A stretch of DNA of 64,000 nt from Solicoccozyma terricola (Eukaryota; Basidiomycota; Tremellomycetes; Filobasidiales; Piskurozymaceae). The stretch covers positions 406,345 to 470,344 of the forward strand of contig BCLD01000009.1 in the NCBI GenBank assembly GCA_001600875.1, given 5' to 3'. This document shows, one piece after another, positions 25,452-38,899 of the stretch. The translations under genes were made by a program, and so were the position numbers. The notes beneath the pieces are model-generated. The model was not told the DNA's origin. It ran no database searches and saw nothing but the letters and a program-made list of their open reading frames with translations. The stretch's first letter is position 1. The number at the start of each line of letters is the position of its first letter.

Positions 25452-28400
25452 ATGCCAGACCCTGTGCCTTCCGATGCAGGAGAGCCGTCAGCGGGTACAC
25501 GACAGTTCATCGGGAAAGCTCCGCGGAGCGCTGCTCCTCGAGCTTGCGATCGTTGTGAGTATACATTCGCAAAGTGCCGACTGCTACCACCTCTGACCTG
25601 AAGGTATGGATCTCCCCAAAGGTCGGAAGCGCAAGGCAAGATGTGGTGGGTACCGTTTCAGGACGATACGAGAGCTTTCGGATTTTGCTCACATCAGCGA
25701 TACCGGTTTGGCAGACGAGAAAACACCTTGTAGGAATTGCACAGAAGCTGGAGTGAAGTGCACTCATGAGGCACCTGTCCTGAAGCGTGGCCCGCGTCCC
25801 AGGTGAGCTGCAATAGCCGTTTATCTACAGCTGTACCCGGGTATTGACGCGATATTGGCATGGCAGACCTCAACCACAAGATCTAGAGAGCAGACTCCGG
25901 AACCTCGAACACCTGATCTCTAGCATCCCAGGAGGCACTCCAGCAGCTTCCACTTCCCTGTCAAGAGGAGAGCTTGACCAGATTCGATCGGCAGCACATT
26001 TAACACCAAACTCTGATGGAAGTCCCACAGCGGATGGAAATGCTCTATACATCCCCAATCAGGGAGCGGCTCAATGGACTGGAGGCAGCATGCCCAGTCT
26101 GGCTTTGTCGTTCGGGGACAGTATGGACATACTTCCATCTAGCACAACATATGCTTCCGATTCTCAGCAGCAGCTACCTATTCAAGCTAGTCCCTCGAAC
26201 CAATCACAGCATATCCAGGATCCATTCTTCAACGTCGATGCTAACATGACGGCGGAGGCTGGACCTAGCAACTACAACGCCTCCCAGCAACCTGCTACAT
26301 TCCTTCCACCCGCGTCTGTACAATACGGCGCACCACCGAATGTCGCACCTGTTGGGCAGGACCTGTTGTATCGCGATGTCGAGGGACAGACAAAGTGGCT
26401 TGGTCCATCAAGGTTAGTACTGCATCCGGATTGTCTCGGCCGTCTGACAAAGGTTTCTGAAATCTTGTTTTCTTACCTTGATACAGCGGCATGCCTCTAC
26501 TCGACCTTCTCAAAACCAGTAATTCCGTATCCCCACCGCCGCTCAACGCAGGCCTATCTCTAGCTGAAGAATGGATGTCACTGTCAGTGGCTATTGGCCT
26601 CGAGGTCGACCAGATCCCCAAACAAGACCAAGGTGATTTTACAGCGAGGTTGGATCGTACGCCGGATACCTCTGCAGAACGGGATGCGTTGCATAGGGAT
26701 TCTTTGTGGCCGAGAGTGCTCGAAGTCTGTCCTCAAGATCTCTTAGATATTTTGGTTCGTGCGTACTTCACCATCAGTCATATTCGTAAGTCTCGGCTGG
26801 CAATGGAATGGGTTCTGTGTTGACGTCCATCTCGTAGTCTGGCCGATATTGCATGCACCAACCTTTATGACCGCATACAATGATCCGACGAGTCGTCGAA
26901 ATCCATCCTTCGTGGCACTGGTCCTATCCATATGCTGTCTCTCCTCGCGTTACGCTCAAGACTCGCGAATATCAGCGCCCAGCTCCTCTGGATTAACAAT
27001 CGCGCAGGATTTGTTCGAGTTAGCAAAGAATGTTCTGCTCCACGATGCTGCGGGAAGAGCGGATCTCCAAGTCGTTCAGGCGCAATTCAATCTCTCGGTT
27101 GTTCAGGAGGGAACGGCACGGCCGAATCTACTCTGGTCGTTCCTCAGCCAGGCTGTATCGTGAGTCTGTTCTATATTGAGCCTTTGCGTGATATCTCAAG
27201 TTCTTGCGTTATTCTTAGCATCGCCATGGACATCGGTTTGCACCGTCGTGTGGACGATTGGGGGTCATTTGACGCGTGCGTGAAGTCTGCGGGTATGAAA
27301 GGTCTAGAAAGCTGACAAACCTCGGCCCCCCCCCCCCCTGCAGAGTCGAGATCGAAGTTCGCAAGAGAACTCTCTGGGCACTGTACTGCCAGAACGTGAA
27401 GGCAAGCTGCACATACGGCAGACCACCTATACTCCGCCTCTGTGATATAGGTACATTCGGCTGCAAAACCACCCGCGGGCTAACCTGACACGCATCATTT
27501 CGCCTTCCTCAGATCTCGAAGAACCTTTCGCGGTGGATGATGTCTACATTTCGGTCGATGGCGGCATCGGGACGCAGCCATTGGACCGACCGTCCATCAT
27601 GGCAGGGTTTGTTGCAACTATGCGTCTGCACATGGTGTTGGAACGAACGTAAGCACTCTCGTTTGGGTGATGCCCCGTTGCGTTGGGTGGCCGCTTCTAA
27701 CTTGCGTCTACAATCAGCATCGAACGCATCAATCGTGTCAAACGAGAGTGGCAAGGACGAGACTCGGCATTCATGTCACTTGTCTCTTCAGTAACGCCGC
27801 AGTCGTACCACATCGCGGACGAGTTACAGCTTCTCCAGCACGTCACCGATGATATACCTGGCGATTGGAACTATACTCAAGCTACAGTTTCCGACGTCGA
27901 TAGCGTGCGGTTTTTTCAAAAGACGAGGGTATTCACGCTACAACATTTCATACGACTCTTGGTGGCAAGGCATCGCTTTGAAGGATTTGTTGCGGAGAAG
28001 AACAAGGTTCGGACATCGAGTCCAGCAGAGGCATGGCAGAGCGGGTCTTTTGATGGCAACGAGCAGGCCATCCTTCAGCAAATAACACAATGTGCGGAAT
28101 ACGTGAGATTGATGTCACATGTGGATCTGGACTGACTCACTCCTCACATCGGTATCAGTCGCATTGGTCATCATTGGTACTTACAGTGTCATACAAACTC
28201 GAGGAAGACTATACTTCTTTGGAGCGCATGCAGTGAGTAATATTCCATCCTACCCGAAGCACACAAGCGGACTAATTTGGACGTCATCCGCAGATCGCGC
28301 AGATCACTCAAGCAGCGGCAGGGCTCATAAGTGTCATCCTGTATCTGCGTACTCCAGGTGTGGTGGGGAATGACCACATCCTTGCGTTAGTGATGCAAGG

Positions 28401-28783
28401 CCTTCCAGCGAGTATTCAGCTACTGTTCCAGCTGGGTAAGCGGGTAAGTCTGTTGAGCAATGCGGGCAAGGAAGATTGTTGTTGATTTAAATCTCATTCA
28501 GCGGCCGGCTGGTCTACGGTCTGCGGAACTCCTGGCAGAGTTCTCGCGTGCTTGTCGGATACCCATCTTCGTCCCAGGGGCAGATAGCGCACAATCGGAG
28601 CCGGGAAGCAACGATTATGACATGGCTGCCCATTTACGGCAGGTCGAGGTACCTATGCTCCGAGCGTTACCTCGCAGAATCTCGACAAACAAAGCGACAG
28701 AGGACCTCCAGGCACAGGCGCTATTCGACGAGTGGATGGGGATGGCATTACCAAGCTCGAATGAAGCTTGGATGTCGGCGTGA
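25452..28783 (+). CDS. Zn2Cys6 fungal-specific transcription factor
   Basis: Binuclear zinc-cluster regulator. The DNA-binding cluster is built from exons 25452-25554, 25622-25649 (28 nt) and the exon from 25698: ACDRC, RKRKARC, a 12-residue spacer, PCRNC, TEAGVKC, giving C-x2-C-x6-C-x12-C-x2-C-x6-C exactly. A linker (KRGPRPR) and coiled-coil LESRLRNLEHLI follow. After a Q/S/P-rich region comes the fungal_trans domain: WPILHAPTFMTAYND, IAMDIGLHRRVDDW, EIEVRKRTLWALYCQ and YGRPPIL. It ends DEWMGMALPSSNEAWMSA with the stop at 28781-28783. Introns are many and short. The donor of the 28-nt exon reads GTACCG, a weak form, chosen because it alone keeps the cysteine spacing. It converges on the GS-like gene. 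Confidence 0.88.
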
Positions 28784-29024
28784 AAGCTTTTGGGGCAGTT
28801 GTATTGCCTAATTTTGGGTTGTAGGATCAGAATGGCGGGATGTCTGATTTGGTGAACAACGTATTATGTATCAGCTGGGCGATGGTGCTTTTGTGGCTTT
28901 TTTGTCTGTCCACGTCTTTCATTTCTAGTGGAACAACTGAACCAGATCGATAGCCCACAATGGATGAATGCGACATGCAATTCCCGAGAAATTTGTTTCA
29001 ACATCTAACCCGACTTAGACCAAC

Positions 29025-31120
29025 TCAAGGTATCGCTCCACTATGAGCGTGAAAAAGCGCTTAAATCAACGAAAGGGAATCATCGTGCCTCAAAACCATT
29101 ATCAATCTCTCACCTTCCCAATTCGTCACAGCTCGATTGAACATCTCCACCTCGTGCTGTCGCGTTCCACCCAGATGGTCGACAAAGAGATCCCCGAAAA
29201 CCTCTCTAGCGATACTGTTTGGCGCCATGAATCGTTCCGTAGCAGCCTGAAGGGTGGTAGCCAGCTTTGGGATGGTATCCTTGGTGACTCCTGGAGCACC
29301 GATCGGTCCATATGGCAAATCAAGCTTCTTTTGGATGCCTCGCAGACCGAGCGCGAAGATCGCACTGAATGCCAAGTGAGGTACCATCTAAGATATCCGA
29401 GAAAATCAGCACAGGGGCAGGCAGGAATGACATGTTCACTCACGTCAGCTCCTGGAACCCTGATTTCAAATCTCGTCGCATAGTCTGGAGTATCCGGTGG
29501 ACCAATGATTCGAATAGATGCAGCTCGACTATCGAATCCATACGATGCCAAATTCGGTGCCCAGAATGCCTGGAATGAGAAAACAGAAAACACGCTCGTT
29601 ATCAGCGAAAGGGCCGTCAAGCGAGATTTCTTAAACCCTCAGCTCACCTCTCCTCCTACAAGCCGCTTATATGAGTTAATCGTAGGGCACAGCATCGGCA
29701 TGACATCCGGTAAACCTTCTAATACACCAGCCAAAAACCATTCTGCCGTCTGAGAGATGTTTTTGACGTCCTTGTATGGGGCATCCTTTCTACCACCCGC
29801 CTTGAGTTCTTCAGGTGTGCATGCGAATATGTTCTTTCCGGCCTTGTCTATGATAGAGACGTGGATGTGACTGCGAGTGGCCTCATTATGTTAACACAAA
29901 ATGATTATTATCCTTTTGTGCAATAGAGAATGCTTACCCCGAACAACCCGGCAGCTACTTGAGGGAACCCAAACATCAACACAAGATATCACATTGTGTC
30001 TTGACTTCTACTAATCGAACACAACTCACATCAGCCCAAGGCTTAGCCATAAAAGTAGGCAATATCCCATACTTCATTCCAACGCTCTTGGCAACCAATT
30101 TGAACAACACCGCGTTATCAGCCATGCGCTCCGCTTGCGTGTAAGCCAATGCAGTTTCGAATACCCCTGGACCTGTTTCAGTGTCTGCGAGTTGTGATTA
30201 CGACGTATCAGAGATGATGATGGGGCCTTTTGGGGGGGGGGGGGGGGGGGGGGTGGAAGGAGACATACGATGTCCTTCAACTTCAATACCAAACGCTTCG
30301 GCTGCATCATACAATTCATGAAAGTAATCTTGGTTGAGAGTAGGTCGTAGCATTGAATATCCGTGCACTATTCCATCATCATTGACCGTCGTTTATCAGT
30401 GAAATTGCGTGTCGAAGAAGAGTAGATGTAAAGGGAACTTACTTCCAGGAGTCAAAGGTTGAAGATTAATGAATCGCTTATCCGCTACAGACTGTGCCGT
30501 TTCTTTGAATTGAAAGTACTACCGTCTCCAAATTAGACCCATCCACACTCTTCCTTTCCCCGACTCCCAAGATCTCTCAAACTCACCTCAAACTCTGCAC
30601 CAGCCATGCCCTGCCATCCTTCTCCCTGACCCTGAACTTTCTTCATGACCTCTCCCAAAAGACTCCTCGGACATGCATGTAATGGTCCATCAGTCTCTGG
30701 ATTCCTGAACGATACGAGAAAGAATGGTGCATTCTTCTCCCATGGTAATCTTCTATAACTTCCCCAATCAACAACAGCTGATATGTCATGATACCCATTG
30801 GCGGAGTTGGACACCGTTAGCTCCTGGGAATAAACGGTATCGGTGAATCCATCCCATCCAAATATCACAGAACAGAAGCCGAAGGAGGTCTTTGCTGCTG
30901 ATTTGAATTTGGAGATGGACATGAACTTTCCGCGTAGGACGCCATCGATGTCAAGGCCTGAATTGATAAGAAGTGAGGAGCGAGTTCGGAAGACGTTCAC
31001 GGGAGGAGGAGGAGGAGGATTCACAAGCGTACCTGCGACTTTGACCTTATTATCGTCTGCAATGAGGTTGACGAGCTCATCGAATGACTTTGGAGCATCG
31101 GATGTAGGAGTTGGTGGCAT
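29025..31120 (-). CDS. Glutamine synthetase-like protein (GS type I/FluG C-domain family)
   Basis: Predicted ATP-dependent ligase joining an amine to a glutamate carboxylate. The start is at 31120 (MPPTPTSDAPKSFDELVNLI). The N-terminal GS beta-grasp follows: GVLRGKFMSISKFKSAAKTS, FGWDGFTDTVYSQELTVSNS. The catalytic domain shows AGAEFE, EVEGH, DTETGPGVFETALAYTQAER, FMAKPWAD, GCSGSHIHVS, NSYKRLVGGEAFWAPNLASY and RIIGPPDTPDYATRFEIRVP. The C terminus is NWEVERYLELV after a short last exon (stop 29025-29027). These are GS motifs, but divergent from the Gln1 housekeeping enzyme and closer to PuuA/FluG-type proteins. The substrate is unknown, possibly polyamines or aromatic amines. One intron holds a 22-base G tract. 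Confidence 0.85.
30232..30253. repeat. G22 homopolymer in a GS-like gene intron
   Basis: Twenty-two consecutive G on the + strand (C on the coding strand) within a short intron of the GS-like gene. Confidence 0.9.
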
Positions 31121-31383
31121 GACGAAGGATGTTGAGACGTAGGTTGAGGTGGTTGAGGTGAGATCAGGTGAGTGATGGTGGGGATATCAGCTCTGTGTCG
31201 ATCTGAAGGAGGACCCAGACGATAAGGAGCTGGGAATGAATTGCGATCTGCCGTCGGATGACTGGATGACGTCATTCGTCATTTCACAGATAGCACCACC
31301 CTCCTATACAGATGGCTGAGTCCTCTCTGTCCCGCCGTCTCTCCGTCCCCCTGTCCCCCTTTCCCTACCCCCATCACCCCTTC

Positions 31384-33766
31384 TTACTTCCCGTGGCCAC
31401 CCTTCTTGATCGCCCTCGCTTTCTCAGCTTTGGGCATCTTCGTCTTCCGCTTCTCCCGCATCTCTTCCTTCAACGCCTTCTTACGTTCCTGTAAACCATT
31501 ATCGTCAGCTATATGCGTAACCGTGATGTTAGACGATTCCAGTGGGAATACAAAGACCTACCTTCTTATCCTCTTTGGATTCATGTCGGAACCCACGAGG
31601 CTTCCCTTGTCCATCATCTTCTTCACTATCCTCACCCTCTGTATTCTCCTCGGATTCATCCTCAACTTCACCCTCAAACCTCACCGTCCGCTCCGCAACC
31701 TTCTCCTCCTTCACAGTGTCTTCCACAACCTCCGCCTTCTTACCCATACCTCCTAATCCAGTCACCCCAGAATAAATCAATTCGCTCGTTTTCTTCTCCA
31801 TATCTCTCTCCGGATCATATACTTCCGCAAGAGATCGAGGGATATAAGATGACATGAAGACTTTATCATCTTCCCCTGCGTTATTCGGTTTCCCGCCCTT
31901 GTCCCCTTCTACCACCTCTCCTCCTAGTTGAGATGTTGTAGAGTTTGAAGTTTGATTATTATCCGATTCGATCAACCCTACTCCTTTCTCCAACCACTTT
32001 CTTATGACTTCCTTCAAATCATCCTCATCTTCCCCATCTTCCGATGCTACTACTCCATCCAATCTTTCATTGACCACGAATTCAAACACGCCTCTACCTC
32101 CAAGGATCCTCGTTTCTCCACCCGACTTGCGTACAAAATAATCATTCACGTTTTGTATATCTTTCCGAAGGAAATCGAACGATGAAGGATGATCGTGTTC
32201 GACGGATTGAGATACATCGATGATGTACAGATGAGAATCATGATACCTGATTGGAAAAAAAGAAAAAAACAAAAAACAAAAACAAAAACAAAAACAAAAA
32301 AAAACGCCCTCCCACATTAGCTATCCCAGAACGGGGCAGAAACAAGAGAGTAGCACAAACTCACAGAATATTGTATTCACTTAAATCCGCATGAACCAAT
32401 CGACAAGTATGATACATCCTTCGCATTGCAATCAACAATTCGGCGTACAAGTCTGGGAGGAGATTTTTCGTGATAGTTGCGTCTTTCAAGCGTGGTGATG
32501 GACTGAGAGTTCACGCATTGGACCACAACAGGTTAATTTCCTGTTTAAAAAGCGAAAGAAAAGGGAAAGACTCGCCTTCCATCAACGCCGCCTAAAAACT
32601 CCATAACCAGCACATTCTCTCTAACATCCACCACAACTGGACATTTCACACCTCCATTCCACAACCTCCTTAAATTCCTCAATTCCTTCTCCGCCCACGT
32701 CCTGACCATTTTCCGCGGATTGCTTACCGCAGTATACGAATTCTTCAACCGATTGTCTCCTACCATGTACGCGGAACGCGTTTTGAATGACAGGATGGAG
32801 GTTTTGTATACTTTTAAAGCTATTGAAGCAGGGTATGGGTCAGGGTAAGGTGATGAAGGGTTTGTAGATATTGGTGGTGTTGTAGGTGAGGTGCCATGAT
32901 ATACATTCGCCTGAACAGAAATCAATCCATCCCGGCCAATCAGTTTCAAAGGTAAAGAAAAAGCACGTTCAATCGGGGGACACAAGCTCACTTCTTTCCC
33001 CGTACTAACGCAACCTCCCACATCACACACCAATCCCTTCCTAACCAAGCTCGCCAAAACACTCTTCGTACGTGGATCCAATACTTGTTCCTGCGTAGCT
33101 CTATCAGCTTTATCTTTTTGGTTTGCCTTGGTATAAGCAGCTTTTGGAGCGGATGAGACTCCTGAGAGAGGAGCTGGTGCGAGTTTTGCTGGGTTGGTAG
33201 TGCTTGAAGAAGATGATGCAGCGGAGGAACGAAGACGTGCGGCACCGGCATTTCGAGCTGGAAGTAGGACTTGAGAGGTGGATAGAGCAGCTTTCTGTTG
33301 TCGCATGCGATTGTATTGCTTGGTGAAGTCTGAATAGGAGGCAACATGGAGAGGTCAGATTGTGATGTAGATGTGATATCGTGGCACGCTTACCAGAATC
33401 AGCAACCTCCCAATCTTCATCGTCAATTTCGACATCATAATTTTCTTCATCTTCTCCACTGAGGTCAACCGGCTCTTCATCTTCGCTTGGAACCGGCTCA
33501 TTAGACACCTGAGATCCCAAATGTAACCTCTGGAAGGATACCTCTCCTTCATCAAGATTCGAACTAGGACTCCTGGATACCTCTTCTACCTCATCGATGT
33601 ATCCCACTCCACTTTGTCGAGCTCTAGTCCCTGTCCCAGTGGCATTTGTGGACCCGGGAAGCGGTAGAGCCGTGTTTGCGCCGTTCGAAGCTACAAATGA
33701 ATCAGCTGGGATTGCCGAATCCAATGTGTCATCCTCTGGAGCATCCTCGAATTGACCGGAGGACAT
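31384..33766 (-). CDS. RIO1: Atypical serine/threonine kinase RIO1
   Basis: Kinase/ATPase for late 40S ribosome maturation and cell-cycle progression. The start at 33766 gives MSSGQFEDAPEDDTLDSAIP and an acidic N terminus (DVEIDDEDWEVADSG). RIO motifs: DPRTKSVLASLVRKG, GCVSTGKEANVYHG (ATP loop), IALKVYKTSILSFKTR, MVRTWAEKELRNLRRL, VLVMEFLGG (hinge), RLVHADLSEYNILY (catalytic loop), LYIIDVSQSVEHDHP (metal loop), SFDFLRKDIQNVNDYF. An acidic region follows and a basic tail (KTKMPKAEKARAIKKGGHGK) ends at 31384. It shares a 257-bp divergent promoter with SES1. The intron after SQSV-side exon sequence has an ACAAAAACAAAAACAAAAA run. Confidence 0.95.
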
Positions 33767-34023
33767 GATGGAAGAAAGGCAATGTGGCAGAGATTTCGAT
33801 GGAGTGTTGCCGCAACTTTTGGCCGGGTTATGCAACTTGCCATTCAACGGAGTGACACGTGACTTGGATGGTTTGAAGAAGGGAGGGTGGTGACTCGAAA
33901 TGAGGGCAGGTCGGGGGTAGACACTGGCAGCATCGAACATCCACACATCACCGGTCAGCTGCACAGAATCCTGGTGGTCACGTCTGCTATCACTGTCCCA
34001 ATCAAATCAACCAAACAGACGTA
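33767..34023. promoter_or_regulatory. Divergent promoter of RIO1 and seryl-tRNA synthetase
   Basis: 257 bases separate two translation-related genes. A CACGTG core lies at 33856-33861 in the context GACACGTGAC. Co-regulation is plausible but not shown by the sequence. Confidence 0.45.
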
Positions 34024-36090
<2,067 letters not shown>

Positions 36091-36418
36091 ACAGGGATAT
36101 GCAGGGGATTTCTGTATTGCCATTAGACTGTCCCGAGACCCCTTTACTTCCTAATCAACGGGAGGCTGCCATGTCCGAGTCCGATTAGTGATACATTCAC
36201 GAACCTGGTTGCTGACCGACCCCGGCCACCTTTGACACATCTGATTTCTTGCCATGAGTTCGCCACCTCCACCTTCGGGGGGCGCGTCTGTGCCTGTTTT
36301 CGTGGAGCCCACCTCGCATACCATGGTAGATGGGATATATATACAGGTATGGATGAGATAGGTGAGGCAAGTTACTTGCATCGAATTCACGCTCCAACCG
36401 ATCGAGCGCATCATCGAT
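36091..36418 (+). promoter_or_regulatory. Promoter of the DHA1 MFS gene with TATA box and upstream ORF
   Basis: 328-base spacer. ATATATATA at 36335-36343 is a good TATA candidate about 75 bases before the ATG at 36419. An upstream ATG at 36254 opens a 35-codon ORF closing at TAG 36359-36361, overlapping the TATA. If transcription starts below the TATA this ORF is not transcribed; otherwise it would be a uORF. Confidence 0.5.
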
Positions 36419-38817
36419 ATGGACTCGATCGCTTCCACGGACAGCACTGAGACCATCGTTCCTCCTCGTCGAACAAACGACGACCTCACTTTGAAGCGGC
36501 GGCCTTGGAGACGGAACGTCACACCATGGTCTGATATCATTGAAGAACACTACAAAGGTTCTGGAACTGAAACCGATCCTTACGTGGTCGACTGGCTGCA
36601 AGGCAACGAGGACACCCGCACCCTCGCTAGAGATCCCGAAAACCCTATGACGTGGAAACAGTCATACAAATGGTCCGTAACTATGGCGGTTGCGATCGCT
36701 ACATTGGCAGTTTCCATGGCCTCGTCTACTCTGTCAGTAGTTTCGGTGATGCTTCTAGAAGCTAGTGGGCTAAGCTGATGGAGTCATCCCACGATCCCAG
36801 ATCTGGAGCAACGCTTTCAATCATGACCAGCTTCCCAGACTATCCTACGCAAGTCTACGTGATGGGTTAGTCTGCCGATGTGTTCTGCTAGAACCTTGCG
36901 CTGATGAATCCTTGGACTGTCGGATCGTCAGTGACATCTGCTTTCGTTCTAGGAGTGAGTGAGACACGTAACTAACAAGGTCAGGGTTGAAAGGTGGCGA
37001 TATTGACTCTTGTCGCTTCTACATCCTACCTACACTTCAGTTCGTCCTCGGACCTCTAGGTTGGGCCCCTGCGAGCGAGGTATGGGGTAGAAGATATCTA
37101 TTCATTCTCACCTACATCCTCTTTACTATCTTCAATGCTGGGGTAATAGCCAGCCAAAACATCTGGACACTTGTCATCTTGAGGTTTTTCGCTGGTACGG
37201 CTGGTAGCTCTCCGCTGACGAATGCTGGGTACGTAGACGACTGTGAGACGGGTGCAGAAGATGGGAGACTGACTTGTAAAGTCCAATGTGACAGTGGTAC
37301 CGTTGCGGATGTATTCGACGCTTCACAGAGGGGTCTTGGCATGGCCATCTTTGCAGCAGCGCCTTTCATGGGGCCAGCTTTGGGACCCATAGTAAGTTGG
37401 AAGGTCCCATTTTCTGCTCTTTCCTGCGTGATGCTAATCTAATCCTGGTACTCTATCCAGGTCGGTGGATTCCTAGGTGAAACTGGAGGATGGCGATGGG
37501 TTGCCGCTTTCCTTGCCATCTTCTCCGCTGTCCTCACAGTAATGGGTGCAATCGTCATTCCGGAAACGTACGCTCCTGTCCTTCTTCGACGACGGGCGGA
37601 CCTCTTGTCCCAGGCGACTGGTCAAGTCTATAGAAGCAAATATGAGAAAGAAAGGAGAGTTCAAATTGGACACTTGTTCAAGACAGCTTTGGGCAGACCC
37701 TGGAAGCTACTATTCCGAGAACCTATCGTGTTCTTGCTGTCCCTCTAGTGAGGCTTGGCAATATTTTACAGAGAGGAAACACTTTAGCTAATGATCCAAA
37801 TGACACAGCTTGGCGATTATCTACGCTACCCTTTACGTACGTCCCCCGTCCTTCAATGGAAAGTTCGCCACTGATAATCAAGCCAATCCCACAGATGTTG
37901 TTTGGAGCATTCCCTATCGTCTTCGAACAGCTTCGTGGCTGGACACCCGGAGTCAGCGGGCTGGCTTTCTTGGGTGTGCTCGTTGGCTTTTTGCTCGCCC
38001 TTCTGGCAACAGTCTTCTACTTTAATAAACAATACTCTAGCAAGCTGGAGAAGGAAGGAGGTTGGCTGCCGCCTGAGCAAAGGCTTCTACCAGCTATCGT
38101 CGGTGGAATTCTACTACCGTGGGTTCGGATGCTCTTCCAGCTCTCAGGGCGGACGTTGACGTTTCTTTCATCCATCTATACAGAATCGGCCTCTTCTCTT
38201 TTGCATGGACTGCAGCGCCAGCACGCATCCATTGGATCGCACCTATCATATGTTCAGTACCTTTTGGAACAGGTGAGCGGACGTTGGTCGAGTCTGGGTG
38301 GTGAATTTGAACACTGAGTGGACCTCACACCACCCCTAGGCATGGTCCTTGTGTTCCTGAGTATCTTCAACTACCTCATCGACAGCTACCTCCTTTACGC
38401 TGCTTCGGTTCTGGCTGCCAACTCAGTCCTTCGGTCTCTCTTCGGTGTTGGGTAAGTCTTCTCGCCCCCCCCATGGCCTGGCGAGAGACATCGAGCTAAT
38501 CGTTTCTGGCCCAAGCTTTCCTCTTTTTGTCACTCCGATGTTCCGTAACCTCGGTGTGAACTGGGCCGTCACCCTAATCGGCTTTTTGGCTCTTGCGTGT
38601 GCACCATTGCCAATGTGAATTTCGTGAATATGCTTTGCTGGGCTCCTCTTGCTGACTGCCGCTTCCCCCCTGTCTTCCTGTCACAGTCTGTTCTTCCTCT
38701 ATGGTGACCGGATACGACGAATGAGCAAAGCTGCCAGGAAGATGGACGACATGCAACAACAGATTAGGCAAGCTAAGCTGTCTCAGAAGGAGATGGGACA
38801 GGTTTAGATGGACCCAG
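36419..38817 (+). CDS. MFS multidrug/polyamine-type transporter (DHA1 family)
   Basis: Twelve-helix drug:H+ antiporter-type membrane protein. Start 36419 gives [20 protein letters not shown]. Family features: [20 protein letters not shown] at TM1, [20 protein letters not shown] (motif A), [60 protein letters not shown] (motif C), [15 protein letters not shown] and [14 protein letters not shown]. The second half has [40 protein letters not shown] and [20 protein letters not shown]. It ends in a charged tail [19 protein letters not shown], with the stop at 38815-38817. In this family the loop lists toxins, azoles and polyamines as cargo. It ends 82 bases from the stop of the PL8 gene on the other strand. 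Confidence 0.88.
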
Positions 38818-38899
38818 CCTTTCAATAGGCATTTGTATTATGATTTCGATTACGCTTTGTATCCTGGACACATCATTTGATCTATTGATCTATTGTTCT

